Positions 1 through 12,188 of a DNA stretch of 64,000 nt are shown piece by piece. The first letter of the stretch is position 1. Every line of letters starts with the position of its first letter. The translations under genes and the position numbers were made by a program. The notes under the pieces were generated by a model that had not been told where the DNA came from, ran no database searches, and saw only the letters and a list, made by a program, of their open reading frames with translations. The DNA comes from Enterococcus larvae (lineage in GTDB: Bacteria; Bacillota; Bacilli; Lactobacillales; Enterococcaceae), in the NCBI RefSeq assembly GCF_017830045.1, contig NZ_JAEDXU010000005.1, forward strand, positions 1 through 64,000. The letters run 5' to 3'.

Positions 1-6
1 ACACCA

Positions 7-123
7 GTGTGGTGGCGATAGCGAGAAGGATACACCTGTTCCCATGCCGAACACAGAAGTTAAGCTTCTTAGCGCCGATTGTAGTGAAGGGTTTCCCTTT
101 GTGAGAGTAGGACGCCGCCGCGC
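7..123 (+). rRNA. rrf: 5S ribosomal RNA
   Basis: The sequence matches the conserved Firmicutes 5S rRNA, including the CCATGCCGAACACAGAAG segment and the AAGGGTTTCCCTTTGTGAGAGTAGG region near the 3' end (shown only as conserved landmarks). The terminal helix pairs GTGTGGTGGCG at the 5' end with CGCCGCCGCGC at the 3' end, giving about 117 nt. It is the last gene of an rRNA operon whose 16S and 23S genes lie outside the window, and it leads directly into a large tRNA array. Confidence 0.93.
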
Positions 124-138
124 GATTGTTGTAATTAT

Positions 139-211
139 GGAGGTTTAGCTCAGCTGGGAGAGCACCTGCCTTACAAGCAGGGGGTCAGCGGTTCGATCCC
201 GTTAACCTCCA
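139..211 (+). tRNA. tRNA-Val (TAC)
   Basis: Complete cloverleaf; the GGAGGTT/AACCTCC acceptor stem closes and the anticodon loop CTTACAA gives TAC. CCA is not encoded. First tRNA after 5S. Confidence 0.95.
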
Positions 212-214
212 TAT

Positions 215-287
215 GAGTCGTTAGCTCAGTTGGTAGAGCATCTGACTTTTAATCAGAGGGTCACAGGTTCGAGCCCTGTACGACTCA
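215..287 (+). tRNA. tRNA-Lys (TTT)
   Basis: Acceptor stem GAGTCGT/ACGACTC closes; anticodon TTT in loop CTTTTAA; T-loop GGTTCGAGCC. CCA is not encoded. Confidence 0.95.
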
Positions 288-293
288 TACCAT

Positions 294-375
294 GCGGGTG
301 TGGCGGAATTGGCAGACGCACTAGATTTAGGATCTAGCGCCTTACGGCGTGGGGGTTCAAGTCCCTTCACCCGCA
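294..375 (+). tRNA. tRNA-Leu (TAG)
   Basis: Class II tRNA of 82 nt with a long variable arm; acceptor stem GCGGGTG/CACCCGC; anticodon TAG. Confidence 0.95.
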
Positions 376-380
376 TAGAA

Positions 381-453
381 GCCGGCTTAGCTCAGTTGGT
401 AGAGCATCTGATTTGTAATCAGAGGGTCGAGGGTTCAAGTCCTTTAGCCGGCA
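381..453 (+). tRNA. tRNA-Thr (TGT)
   Basis: Acceptor stem GCCGGCT/AGCCGGC closes; anticodon loop TTTGTAA gives TGT. Confidence 0.95.
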
Positions 454-460
454 TAGAAAT

Positions 461-532
461 GCGGAAATAGCTCAGTGGTAGAGCACCACCTTGCCAAGGT
501 GGGGGTCGCGGGTTCGAACCCCGTTTTCCGCT
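461..532 (+). tRNA. tRNA-Gly (GCC)
   Basis: Acceptor stem GCGGAAA/TTTCCGC closes; anticodon loop TTGCCAA gives GCC. Confidence 0.95.
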
Positions 533-543
533 TTCGGCAACCA

Positions 544-629
544 GCCGGGGTGGCGGAACTGGCAGACGCACAGGACTTAAAATCCTGCGGTGAGTGATCA
601 CCGTACCGGTTCGATTCCGGTCCTCGGCA
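544..629 (+). tRNA. tRNA-Leu (TAA)
   Basis: Class II tRNA of 86 nt with an extended variable arm; anticodon loop CTTAAAA gives TAA. Confidence 0.95.
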
Positions 630-644
630 TGAGAAACAATATTT

Positions 645-718
645 GCGCCCATAGCTCAATTGGATAGAGTGTTTGACTACGGATCAAAAGGTTAGGGGTT
701 CGACTCCTCTTGGGCGCG
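645..718 (+). tRNA. tRNA-Arg (ACG)
   Basis: Acceptor stem GCGCCCA/TGGGCGC; anticodon ACG, read as ICG after deamination of the wobble A. Confidence 0.95.
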
Positions 719-730
719 TTAAGTTTTATT

Positions 731-804
731 CGGGAAGTAGCTCAGCTTGGTAGAGCACTTGGTTTGGGACCAAGGGGTCGCAGGTTCGAATCCTGTCTTC
801 CCGA
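731..804 (+). tRNA. tRNA-Pro (TGG)
   Basis: Acceptor stem CGGGAAG/CTTCCCG; anticodon loop TTTGGGA gives TGG. Confidence 0.95.
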
Positions 805-821
805 TTTTGTTTTGAGATTTT

Positions 822-894
822 GGGGCCTTAGCTCAGCTGGGAGAGCGCCTGCTTTGCACGCAGGAGGTCAGCGGTTCGATCCCGCTAGGCTCCA
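822..894 (+). tRNA. tRNA-Ala (TGC)
   Basis: Acceptor stem GGGGCCT/AGGCTCC with one wobble pair; anticodon loop TTTGCAC gives TGC. Confidence 0.95.
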
Positions 895-906
895 TTTTAA
901 TATTTA

Positions 907-980
907 CGCGGCGTAGCTCAGCTGGCTAGAGCGTCCGGTTCATACCCGGGAGGTCGGGGGTTCGATCCCCTCTGCCGCGA
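907..980 (+). tRNA. tRNA-Met (CAT), elongator
   Basis: CAT anticodon in loop TTCATAC. Position 1 pairs with position 72, and the three stacked G-C pairs of initiators are absent, so this is the elongator by comparison with the Bacillus tRNA. Confidence 0.85.
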
Positions 981-998
981 TTGTTTTACTTAGAGCCA

Positions 999-1072
999 GG
1001 ACCTTTAGCTCAGTTGGTTAGAGCAGACGGCTCATAACCGTCCGGTCGTAGGTTCGAGTCCTACAAGGTCCA
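999..1072 (+). tRNA. tRNA-Ile2 (CAT; lysidine-modified)
   Basis: CAT anticodon in loop CTCATAA. The body resembles bacterial Ile2 tRNAs whose wobble C is changed to lysidine by TilS, so it should read ATA rather than ATG. Automated callers often label it Met. Confidence 0.8.
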
Positions 1073-1103
1073 TTGTGACATTGTAATACTATCAGCTTAT
1101 TAT

Positions 1104-1193
1104 GGAGGATTACCCAAGTCCGGCTGAAGGGAACGGTCTTGAAAACCGTCAGGTGTGTAAAAGCACGCAAGGGTTCGAATCCCTTATCCTCCT
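1104..1193 (+). tRNA. tRNA-Ser (TGA), copy 1
   Basis: Class II tRNA of 90 nt; acceptor stem GGAGGAT/ATCCTCC; anticodon loop CTTGAAA gives TGA. A second copy lies at 1799-1888. Confidence 0.94.
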
Positions 1194-1205
1194 TTTTAAA
1201 ATTAT

Positions 1206-1279
<74 letters not shown>

Positions 1280-1295
1280 TTGAAATATGAATAAA

Positions 1296-1368
1296 GGTTC
1301 CGTGGTGTAGGGGTTAACATGCCTGCCTGTCACGCAGGAGATCGCGGGTTCGATTCCCGTCGGAACCG
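1296..1368 (+). tRNA. tRNA-Asp (GTC), copy 1
   Basis: Acceptor stem GGTTCCG/CGGAACC; anticodon loop CTGTCAC gives GTC. Confidence 0.95.
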
Positions 1369-1373
1369 TTTTT

Positions 1374-1446
1374 GGCTCGGTAGCTCAGTTGGTAGAGCAA
1401 TGGATTGAAGCTCCATGTGTCGGCAGTTCGATTCTGTCCCGCGCCA
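1374..1446 (+). tRNA. tRNA-Phe (GAA) with an acceptor-stem mismatch
   Basis: Anticodon loop TTGAAGC gives GAA. The acceptor arms are GGCTCGG and CCGCGCC, which leaves a T:C mismatch at pair 4:69; a fully paired 3' arm would be CCGAGCC. It is the only Phe tRNA in the window and it is absent from the second array. Confidence 0.9.
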
Positions 1447-1456
1447 TTCCATTTAT

Positions 1457-1527
1457 GCGGGTGTAGTTTAGTGGTAAAACCACAGCCTTCCAAGCTGTTG
1501 TCGCGAGTTCGATTCTCGTCACCCGCT
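1457..1527 (+). tRNA. tRNA-Gly (TCC), copy 1
   Basis: Acceptor stem GCGGGTG/CACCCGC; anticodon loop CTTCCAA gives TCC. Confidence 0.95.
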
Positions 1528-1532
1528 TTAAT

Positions 1533-1606
<74 letters not shown>

Positions 1607-1608
1607 TT

Positions 1609-1696
1609 GGGGAAGTACTCAAGTGGCTGAAGAGGCGCCCCTGCTAAGGGTGTAGGTCGGGAAACCGGCGCGAGGGTTCAAATCCCTCCTTCTCCG
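1609..1696 (+). tRNA. tRNA-Ser (GCT)
   Basis: Class II tRNA of 88 nt with a long variable arm; anticodon loop CTGCTAA gives GCT. Only 2 nt separate it from tRNA-Ile. It has no second copy in the repeated block. Confidence 0.94.
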
Positions 1697-1706
1697 TTTC
1701 ATTGCT

Positions 1707-1778
1707 GGCCCGTTGGTCAAGTGGTTAAGACACCGCCCTTTCACGGCGGTAACACGGGTTCGAATCCCGTACGGGTCA
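1707..1778 (+). tRNA. tRNA-Glu (TTC), copy 1
   Basis: Acceptor stem GGCCCGT/ACGGGTC with one wobble pair; anticodon loop TTTCAC gives TTC. It is a substrate of the mnm5s2U wobble pathway to which mnmL/mnmM (25395-26926) contribute. Confidence 0.94.
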
Positions 1779-1798
1779 TAGTAGTATTTTATCAGCAT

Positions 1799-1888
1799 GG
1801 AGGATTACCCAAGTCCGGCTGAAGGGAACGGTCTTGAAAACCGTCAGGTGTGTAAAAGCACGCAAGGGTTCGAATCCCTTATCCTCCT
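1799..1888 (+). tRNA. tRNA-Ser (TGA), copy 2
   Basis: Identical in sequence to 1104-1193, including flanking bases; first tRNA of the repeated block. Confidence 0.94.
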
Positions 1889-1900
1889 TTTTAAAATTAT

Positions 1901-1974
<74 letters not shown>

Positions 1975-2110
1975 TTGAGGTTGTGAGAAAAGCGTTTAGC
2001 TCTGTGAAGTAATAAGGAGTTATCGGAAATCGTACCTCGGTTTTCAGAGAACTGCAGTTTACTTTTAAGTGAGTAGCTTTTGGAACGCCGTTTTTTTCTG
2101 AAAAAATAAA
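1975..2110 (+). other. 136-nt spacer that splits the repeated tRNA block
   Basis: In the first array fMet and Asp are 16 nt apart; here they are 136 nt apart. The last bases before tRNA-Asp (AATAAA) match the first copy, so the extra sequence sits inside otherwise duplicated DNA. I see no cloverleaf, terminator or open frame in it. Confidence 0.6.
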
Positions 2111-2183
2111 GGTTCCGTGGTGTAGGGGTTAACATGCCTGCCTGTCACGCAGGAGATCGCGGGTTCGATTCCCGTCGGGACCG
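2111..2183 (+). tRNA. tRNA-Asp (GTC), copy 2
   Basis: Like 1296-1368 but with CGGGACC in place of CGGAACC at the 3' acceptor arm, which changes a T-A pair to a T:G wobble. Confidence 0.93.
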
Positions 2184-2194
2184 TCCTTTTTACT

Positions 2195-2265
2195 GCGGGT
2201 GTAGTTTAGTGGTAAAACCACAGCCTTCCAAGCTGTTGTCGCGAGTTCGATTCTCGTCACCCGCT
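2195..2265 (+). tRNA. tRNA-Gly (TCC), copy 2
   Basis: Identical to 1457-1527. Confidence 0.95.
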
Positions 2266-2273
2266 TTTTTTAT

Positions 2274-2347
<74 letters not shown>

Positions 2348-2366
2348 TTTAAATATTTCTATGGCT

Positions 2367-2438
2367 GGCCCGTTGGTCAAGTGGTTAAGACACCGCCCTT
2401 TCACGGCGGTATCACGGGTTCGAATCCCGTACGGGTCA
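2367..2438 (+). tRNA. tRNA-Glu (TTC), copy 2
   Basis: Same as 1707-1778 apart from one base in the variable loop (A to T). Last tRNA of the array. Confidence 0.94.
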
Positions 2439-2443
2439 TACTT

Positions 2444-2464
2444 GCGGTTGTTTACCGCTTTTTT
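2444..2464 (+). terminator. Terminator of the rRNA/tRNA operon
   Basis: GCGGT-tgttt-ACCGC hairpin followed by six T, starting 6 nt after the last tRNA. Confidence 0.8.
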
Positions 2465-2476
2465 ATTTATTTTTAT

Positions 2477-2490
2477 TGGAAGCGTTGACA
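2477..2490 (+). promoter_or_regulatory. cre (CcpA) site over the -35 box of the beta-glucoside locus
   Basis: TGGAAGCGTTGACA fits the catabolite-responsive consensus TGNNANCGNTNNCA at every fixed position. Its last six bases are also the -35 hexamer of the promoter at 2485-2513, so bound CcpA would be expected to exclude RNA polymerase. Confidence 0.75.
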
Positions 2491-2513
2491 AACACTTATA
2501 TATCATGTAATCT
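2485..2513 (+). promoter_or_regulatory. SigA-type promoter of the beta-glucoside operon
   Basis: TTGACA (2485-2490), 17-nt spacer, TAATCT (2508-2513). It lies between the tRNA terminator and the antiterminator leader. Confidence 0.75.
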
Positions 2514-2547
2514 ATGGGTATAGGCGGAACATAATTGAATAGTTGTT

Positions 2548-2636
2548 GGATAGTGATTGTTTAAGTACAAGCTAAACCTAGTTATTTCTAAGGAGATGAA
2601 TTATCGTCTTTTTTGAAGTGGTTAGGTTTTTTTTTG
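2548..2636 (+). promoter_or_regulatory. RAT antiterminator site overlapping a terminator (BglG/LicT type)
   Basis: 2548-2578 begins GGATAGTGATT and ends GCTAAACC, the usual ribonucleic antiterminator layout. Its last bases (AAACCTA, 2574-2580) also form the left arm of a terminator whose right arm is TAGGTTT (2623-2629) with a T run to about 2635. Binding of the RAT by the antiterminator encoded just downstream would prevent the terminator, making the operon inducible by beta-glucosides. Confidence 0.75.
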
Positions 2637-2684
2637 AATAAACGGGTAAAATAAGTATTTGTTTTATTCAGAATGGGGGAAAAC

Positions 2685-3527
2685 ATGTTAATTCATAAGA
2701 TACTTAACAATAATGTGATTATTACTGTCGATGAGCATAACCGTGAATTGATAGTGATGGGAAAAGGTCTGGGGTTTAAAAAAAAGCCCGGTGATTTTAT
2801 TTCCAAGGACAATGTCGATAAGGTGTATCAGCTGACGAATGAAAAAATTTCCCTACAATTTCAGGAGCTGCTGGAAGATTTGCCGATGGAGTATCTGGAA
2901 ATATCCGATGAAATCATTGAGTATGCTAAGAAGGAAATCAATGAGAATTTGAATGAGACGATTTATATTTCATTGACGGACCACTTGCATACCGCGATCG
3001 AGCGTGTGAAGAAGAATGTTGAAGTCAAAAATGTTTTGCTGTGGGATATCAAGCGTTTTTTCCCAGATGAATTCAAGGTTGGTATGATGGCAATTGACAA
3101 GGTCAAAGAAAAGTATGATGTGGAATTATCGGAGGATGAAGCAGGATTTATTGCGTTGCATATTGTAAATGCGCAGCAAGATAGCGAGGGGTCTAGCAAC
3201 ACATATGAGATCACAAAGATCATGCAGGAAATTATGAACATTATTAAATATTATTTTAAGATCTCATTTGATGAGAGCTCTGTCTATTTCTATCGGTTTA
3301 CCACACATTTGAAATTTTTTGCCTATCGATTGACCTCTAAGAGTCAGTATTTGGAAGAAACGGATAGCGAATTATTGGATGTTGTAAGAATCAAATATAA
3401 AAATGCGTATAGTTGTATAAGTAAAATCGGCACTTATTTGAATGATAATTATGATTATGAAATTTCGAACGATGAGAAACTATATTTGACGATTCATATT
3501 GCCCGATTGGTGCAGAAGAATAGTTGA
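2685..3527 (+). CDS. bglG: BglG/LicT-family transcriptional antiterminator
   Basis: RNA-binding antiterminator of 280 residues that controls the following PTS genes. The N-terminal CAT domain (about residues 1-55, starting MLIHKILNNNVIITV) binds the RAT hairpin. Two PTS regulation domains follow (about 65-165 and 175-280), with conserved histidines visible in 'DHLHTAIER', 'GFIALHIVNAQ', 'RFTTHLKFF' and 'LTIHIARL'; in this family these are phosphorylated by HPr or EIIB to set activity. I start at the second ATG, because GGGGGA precedes it at good spacing and the protein then begins like LicT; an in-frame ATG lies 12 nt upstream. The gene is preceded by its own RAT/terminator and followed by the EIIBCA gene. 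Confidence 0.92.
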   Translation: MLIHKILNNNVIITVDEHNRELIVMGKGLGFKKKPGDFISKDNVDKVYQLTNEKISLQFQELLEDLPMEYLEISDEIIEYAKKEINENLNETIYISLTDHLHTAIERVKKNVEVKNVLLWDIKRFFPDEFKVGMMAIDKVKEKYDVELSEDEAGFIALHIVNAQQDSEGSSNTYEITKIMQEIMNIIKYYFKISFDESSVYFYRFTTHLKFFAYRLTSKSQYLEETDSELLDVVRIKYKNAYSCISKIGTYLNDNYDYEISNDEKLYLTIHIARLVQKNS

Positions 3528-3610
3528 ATTGTTTATAGAAATCCTGTAGCGAAGGAGGGCAGTGAGTAAACAAATAATATACCCTGCGATGTCTGAAAAG
3601 ACGTGGCCTT

Positions 3611-3637
3611 GGATAGTGACATTAAGTTGGCTAAACC
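3611..3637 (+). promoter_or_regulatory. Second RAT-like sequence, before the EIIBCA gene
   Basis: GGATAGTGAC...GCTAAACC repeats the start and end of the first RAT (2548-2578). Unlike the first it does not overlap a recognisable terminator: no TAGGTTT arm and no T run follow before the EIIBCA ribosome binding site. Confidence 0.5.
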
Positions 3638-3660
3638 TTCAAATAACTATTGAAAAATAG

Positions 3661-5577
<1,917 letters not shown>

Positions 5578-5707
5578 ATCATATAAAGGAATAAAAAACG
5601 AAAATGATATGTATCGGCAGTTGAGAGTAAGGGATGAGGATAGCTTAGAGTTGCTTGCTCTCGGCTGCTGAATAAAATCATTTTTATGGTAGGAGAGGAT
5701 TTTGTAG

Positions 5708-7138
<1,431 letters not shown>

Positions 7139-7150
7139 GTAAAATAGAAT

Positions 7151-7190
7151 AAAAGGCTGAGATGATTTCTACTATTGATTTCAGCCTTTT
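7151..7190 (+). terminator. Hairpin between the two GH1 genes
   Basis: AAAAGGCTGA pairs perfectly with TCAGCCTTTT across a 20-nt loop. The T run is short, so this may be a partial terminator that lowers expression of the second GH1 gene. Confidence 0.55.
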
Positions 7191-7206
7191 ACTTTTGATG
7201 GAATGA

Positions 7207-8769
<1,563 letters not shown>

Positions 8770-8862
8770 TACGTGGAAAATGGGTATTGGATAGAAGAAA
8801 TGCTGGAACGAGGATTGGGGAATAAGGGCCTCGTTACCGCAAAAAAGAATAGGAGCGAGAAA

Positions 8863-9672
8863 ATGAAAAAGATAGCAAAAGCAATAGGAATACTGGGATT
8901 ATCATTATTATTTGCAGGGTGTGGAAACGACGCTGCGAAGACTGATACAGCAACGAAAGCAGAAACGCCGGAAGAGTTGACGATTTATGTGGTTCGTCAT
9001 GGGAAAACAATGTTGAATACAACGGATCGTGTACAGGGCTGGTCAGATGCTGTGTTAACACCAGCTGGTGAAGAAGTAGTTACTGCCGCTGGAGTTGGTC
9101 TGAAGGATGTAGATTTCCAAAGCGCCTACAGCAGCGACAGCGGACGTGCGATGCAGACGGCAAAGATGATCCTAGCAGAAAATGCAACGGCTTCTGAATT
9201 ACAGTTAGCTACAGATGAACGTTTCAGAGAGTTCAACTTTGGTACGTATGAAGGCGATTTGAACCATACTATGTGGCAGGATATTGCAGATGATCAAGGC
9301 GTGACACTGGAAGAATTCATGAAGAACATGACACCTGAATCGTTTGCCAACAGTGTAGCAAAATTGGATGAAGGCCGTGATGAAGAAGGTGTGAACTGGC
9401 CAGCCGAAAACTATGAAACGATTACCAATCGTTTGACTGAGGGACTTGATGCGCTGGTTGAAGCTGAAATGAAAAATGAAGGATCAGGAAATGTACTCCT
9501 TGTTTCCCACGGTCTAAGTATTTCTGCTCTATTGGATACACTGTTTGATGATTTCACAATTCCAGAGGGCGGGTTAAAAAATGCCAGTGTTTGTACGATT
9601 CAATATAAAGACGGCGAGTACACATTGGATAAAGTTAATGACCTGAGTTATGTAGAAAAAGGACAGGAATAA
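8863..9672 (+). CDS. Lipoprotein histidine phosphatase (phosphoglycerate-mutase-like)
   Basis: Surface lipoprotein of 269 residues. The N-terminus MKKIAKAIGILGLSLLFAGC ends in a lipobox, so it should be cleaved before Cys20 and anchored to the outer face of the membrane. A histidine phosphatase domain fills the rest: 'VVRHGKTMLNTTDRVQGW' carries the phospho-accepting His, and 'VLLVSHGLSI' the second catalytic His. Substrates in this superfamily range from sugar phosphates to small organic phosphates; the outward location suggests phosphate removal from external compounds (inference). The start is set by AGGAG 7 nt before the lipoprotein ATG; the open frame extends 90 nt further upstream without a signal. 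It lies 93 nt after the second GH1 gene. Confidence 0.85.
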   Translation: MKKIAKAIGILGLSLLFAGCGNDAAKTDTATKAETPEELTIYVVRHGKTMLNTTDRVQGWSDAVLTPAGEEVVTAAGVGLKDVDFQSAYSSDSGRAMQTAKMILAENATASELQLATDERFREFNFGTYEGDLNHTMWQDIADDQGVTLEEFMKNMTPESFANSVAKLDEGRDEEGVNWPAENYETITNRLTEGLDALVEAEMKNEGSGNVLLVSHGLSISALLDTLFDDFTIPEGGLKNASVCTIQYKDGEYTLDKVNDLSYVEKGQE

Positions 9673-9812
9673 TCCGAAAAACGTGATAAAAATGGATATT
9701 CCAGATAGTTGGCTGATGGATGTGAAGCAAGAATGTAGAGAAGTATCTACAAGGGGTTTTTCATTCATCTAATGACTAGCTTCAGAGTTGTATGATTTTT
9801 AGACGATTATTA

Positions 9813-9857
9813 AAAGACAGGACAATGTTCATTTCGATGATGGTCCTGTCTTTTTTT
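9813..9857 (+). terminator. Rho-independent terminator after the phosphatase gene
   Basis: AAAGACAGGAC / GTCCTGTCTTT hairpin with seven T. The remainder of the 334-nt gap (9673-10006) holds only the promoter for the cupin gene. Confidence 0.8.
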
Positions 9858-9932
9858 GTTTCAATAAGAATAGACAGACAAGTAGTTATTTATTTAATAA
9901 ATACAAAAAATTCTGAATTTTCTAAAAAAACA

Positions 9933-9961
9933 TTGACTTCTACTTTTAATAAAGCAATAAT
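9933..9961 (+). promoter_or_regulatory. Probable promoter of the cupin-oppA pair
   Basis: TTGACT, 17 nt, AATAAT, in AT-rich DNA about 45 nt before the cupin start. Confidence 0.45.
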
Positions 9962-10006
9962 AAATACTATCACAGTAAGAATGAATGATGAATGGGAGGG
10001 GACATA

Positions 10007-10324
10007 ATGATCATAAAGCCAACACTACCACAGGAAATGAATATATTTTTTGATCAGGAGAATCAACCGAATCAACGAGTGCAAATGGGTGTGATCACAT
10101 TACAGCCGGGAGAGAAGCGTCCGCTTGAAGGTTTTTCCAGACATGATCAGGATGAGTACTCCTATGTTATTTCGGGAGCAGCACATACGATTTTAGAGGA
10201 TGGTCAGGATCTAGTTGGGAAACCGGGAGATGCACAGCTGATCGAGGCCGGAGAAGGGCATATCAATTATAACGACGGGGAAGAGCCCGCTGTTGTTGTC
10301 TGGATGCTGGTGGAACGCGAGTAA
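10007..10324 (+). CDS. Small cupin-domain protein
   Basis: Single-domain cupin of 105 residues. Metal-binding cupin motifs can be followed: 'GVITLQPGEKRPLEGFSRHDQDEYSYVISG' region for motif 1 (shown by position 28-57) and 'GDAQLIEAGEGHINYN' for motif 2, although the usual two-histidine pattern is not complete. GGGAGGGGA precedes the ATG at 10007. The next gene starts 25 nt later, so the two are probably cotranscribed. Function unknown; small cupins act as isomerases, sugar binders or sensors. Confidence 0.75.
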   Translation: MIIKPTLPQEMNIFFDQENQPNQRVQMGVITLQPGEKRPLEGFSRHDQDEYSYVISGAAHTILEDGQDLVGKPGDAQLIEAGEGHINYNDGEEPAVVVWMLVERE

Positions 10325-10349
10325 AAATGAAGGTATGGGGGATAAGAAA

Positions 10350-11981
10350 ATGAAAAAACAATTAATGATAATCGGGCTTGCTGCAGCTGGTTTGCTGCTG
10401 ACAGCCTGTTCGGGTAATGATAAAAAAGACGAAACCAAAGAGGCTGCACCATTACAGCTAATGTCCGCTTCAGAGCTTACGTCACTGAATACATCTGTAA
10501 TGCTGGATTTTCCGGATGCAATCGTTCAGACAGCGGCATTTGAAGGACTGTACGCATTGAATGAAGAAGATGAAGTCATTCCAGCAGTTGCTGAAGAAAT
10601 GCCGGAAATCTCTGAGGACGGAAAAACATATACGATCAAACTGAGAGAAGATGCTGTCTGGAGTAATGATGATCCAGTAACGGCTCATGACTTTGAATTT
10701 GCCTGGAAAAAAATGATCGACCCTGCGAATGGATTAGTCTATAGTTTCTTAGTAGTTGAAACGATTGAGAACGGTGCAGAGATATCTAACGGGGAAATGG
10801 AACCGGATGAGTTGGGTGTCAAAGCACTGGATGACTATACACTGGAAATCAAACTGACTGACGCTAAACCGTATTTTACTTCGCTATTGGCTTTTCCAAC
10901 ATTCTTTCCACAGAATGAAAAGGCTGTTGAGGAGTTCGGCGATGCCTATGGAACAACCAGTGAAGATGTGGTGTACAATGGACCATTTGTTGTGGAGAAT
11001 TGGAAGCAGACAGATATGAACTGGGATCTTGTGAAAAATGAAAAATATTGGGATAAGGACAGTGTAAAATCTGATGAAATCCACTATGAAGTGGTAAAAG
11101 AAGCATCGACAGCGCTGAACTTGTTTGAAGATGGGCAGTTAGACGTTGCGACAATCACCGGAGAGATTGCGAAACAGAATCAAAACAATGAGGATTTCCA
11201 TTCATATCCGACGGCAACAATGAACTATATTCGTTTGAATCAGAAGCGTGATGGAAAAGATACACCTCTTAAAAATGAGAATCTGAGAAAAGCATTAGCT
11301 TTAGGAATTGACAAGGAAACATTGGTCAATAACATTATCGCAGATGGTTCTAAACCATTATACGGCGCTGTTACAGAAGGCTTTGTCTCTAATCCTGAAA
11401 CAGGTCAAGATTTCAGAGAAGAAGCCGGCGATTTGATGACCTACGACAAAGAAGCGGCATTAGAATACTGGAAGAAGGCACAAGCTGAGCTGGGAGATAA
11501 GGTTACCTTAGAACTGATGGTAACAGACGATGGTTCGTATAAGAAAATGGGCGAGGGAATCCAAGGTGCACTGCAGGAGTTGTTTGAAGGTCTGACAATC
11601 AATGTCAAAGCTTTACCAACAGAGACAGCATTGAATTTTGGGAGAGAAAGTGATTATGATATGTTCCTGATTTATTGGACGCCTGATTACAAGGACCCTA
11701 TTTCTACGTTGAAGATGTTGTACAGCGGCAATGATCGTAACTATTCAAATCCAACCTATGATCAACTGCTGGATGATGCATCTACCAAATATGCATTGGA
11801 CGCAGAGAAGCGTTGGGAAACATTGATTGCGGCAGAAAAAGAAGTGATTGAGACAACCGCTGGAATGATCATCATTAGTCAAAACCAGCAGTCTGTTCTA
11901 CAAAATCCACAGGTCAAAGGCTTGAACTATCATACTTTCGCGGCACCATTGACCTTGAAAAATGTATATAAAGAAGAGTAG
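10350..11981 (+). CDS. Orphan oligopeptide-binding lipoprotein (OppA/SBP_bac_5)
   Basis: Extracytoplasmic solute-binding lipoprotein, 543 residues. The signal ends in the lipobox 'LLTAC', so Cys carries the lipid anchor. The SBP_bac_5 fold follows, with family landmarks 'LREDAVWSNDDPVTAHDFEFAWKKM' (roughly residues 95-120) and 'YNGPFVVENWK'. The start at 10350 has GGGGGA at good spacing. No permease or ATPase gene is adjacent, so it must use Opp subunits encoded elsewhere, or act as a peptide/pheromone receptor as PrgZ and TraC do in enterococci (inference). A homologue lies at 48792-50429. Confidence 0.9.
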   Translation: MKKQLMIIGLAAAGLLLTACSGNDKKDETKEAAPLQLMSASELTSLNTSVMLDFPDAIVQTAAFEGLYALNEEDEVIPAVAEEMPEISEDGKTYTIKLREDAVWSNDDPVTAHDFEFAWKKMIDPANGLVYSFLVVETIENGAEISNGEMEPDELGVKALDDYTLEIKLTDAKPYFTSLLAFPTFFPQNEKAVEEFGDAYGTTSEDVVYNGPFVVENWKQTDMNWDLVKNEKYWDKDSVKSDEIHYEVVKEASTALNLFEDGQLDVATITGEIAKQNQNNEDFHSYPTATMNYIRLNQKRDGKDTPLKNENLRKALALGIDKETLVNNIIADGSKPLYGAVTEGFVSNPETGQDFREEAGDLMTYDKEAALEYWKKAQAELGDKVTLELMVTDDGSYKKMGEGIQGALQELFEGLTINVKALPTETALNFGRESDYDMFLIYWTPDYKDPISTLKMLYSGNDRNYSNPTYDQLLDDASTKYALDAEKRWETLIAAEKEVIETTAGMIIISQNQQSVLQNPQVKGLNYHTFAAPLTLKNVYKEE

Positions 11982-12007
11982 ACAGCAAATAAGATAACAA
12001 AAGAGAG

Positions 12008-12048
12008 AATCAGAGGGAGAACCTGTTAGGTTGCCCTCTGATTTTTTT
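12008..12048 (+). terminator. Terminator after the first oppA
   Basis: AATCAGAGGG / CCCTCTGATT hairpin followed by T7. Confidence 0.85.
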
Positions 12049-12188
12049 AGTATGATTTTCATCAACACATTTTGTTGAAATGCAGGGAAAGTACGGTATT
12101 CACAAGTCATCTATAGAAAGACATATTATTGTTGAAAATCAAAGGAAACAGGTAGAATAAAAGAAAAGAGTAAGAGGAGTCGAACAAA

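Noticed and set aside
2439-2684. Possible attachment site of an integrated element next to the tRNA array
   Set aside because: No integrase, no repeated tRNA 3' end downstream, and the following genes are ordinary sugar-utilisation genes.
8773-8862. Upstream start of the histidine phosphatase gene
   Set aside because: It would bury the lipoprotein signal 30 residues into the protein and has no ribosome site.
9792-10007. 71-codon frame before the cupin gene
   Set aside because: It runs through a clear terminator (9813-9857) and the promoter region; composition is not protein-like.
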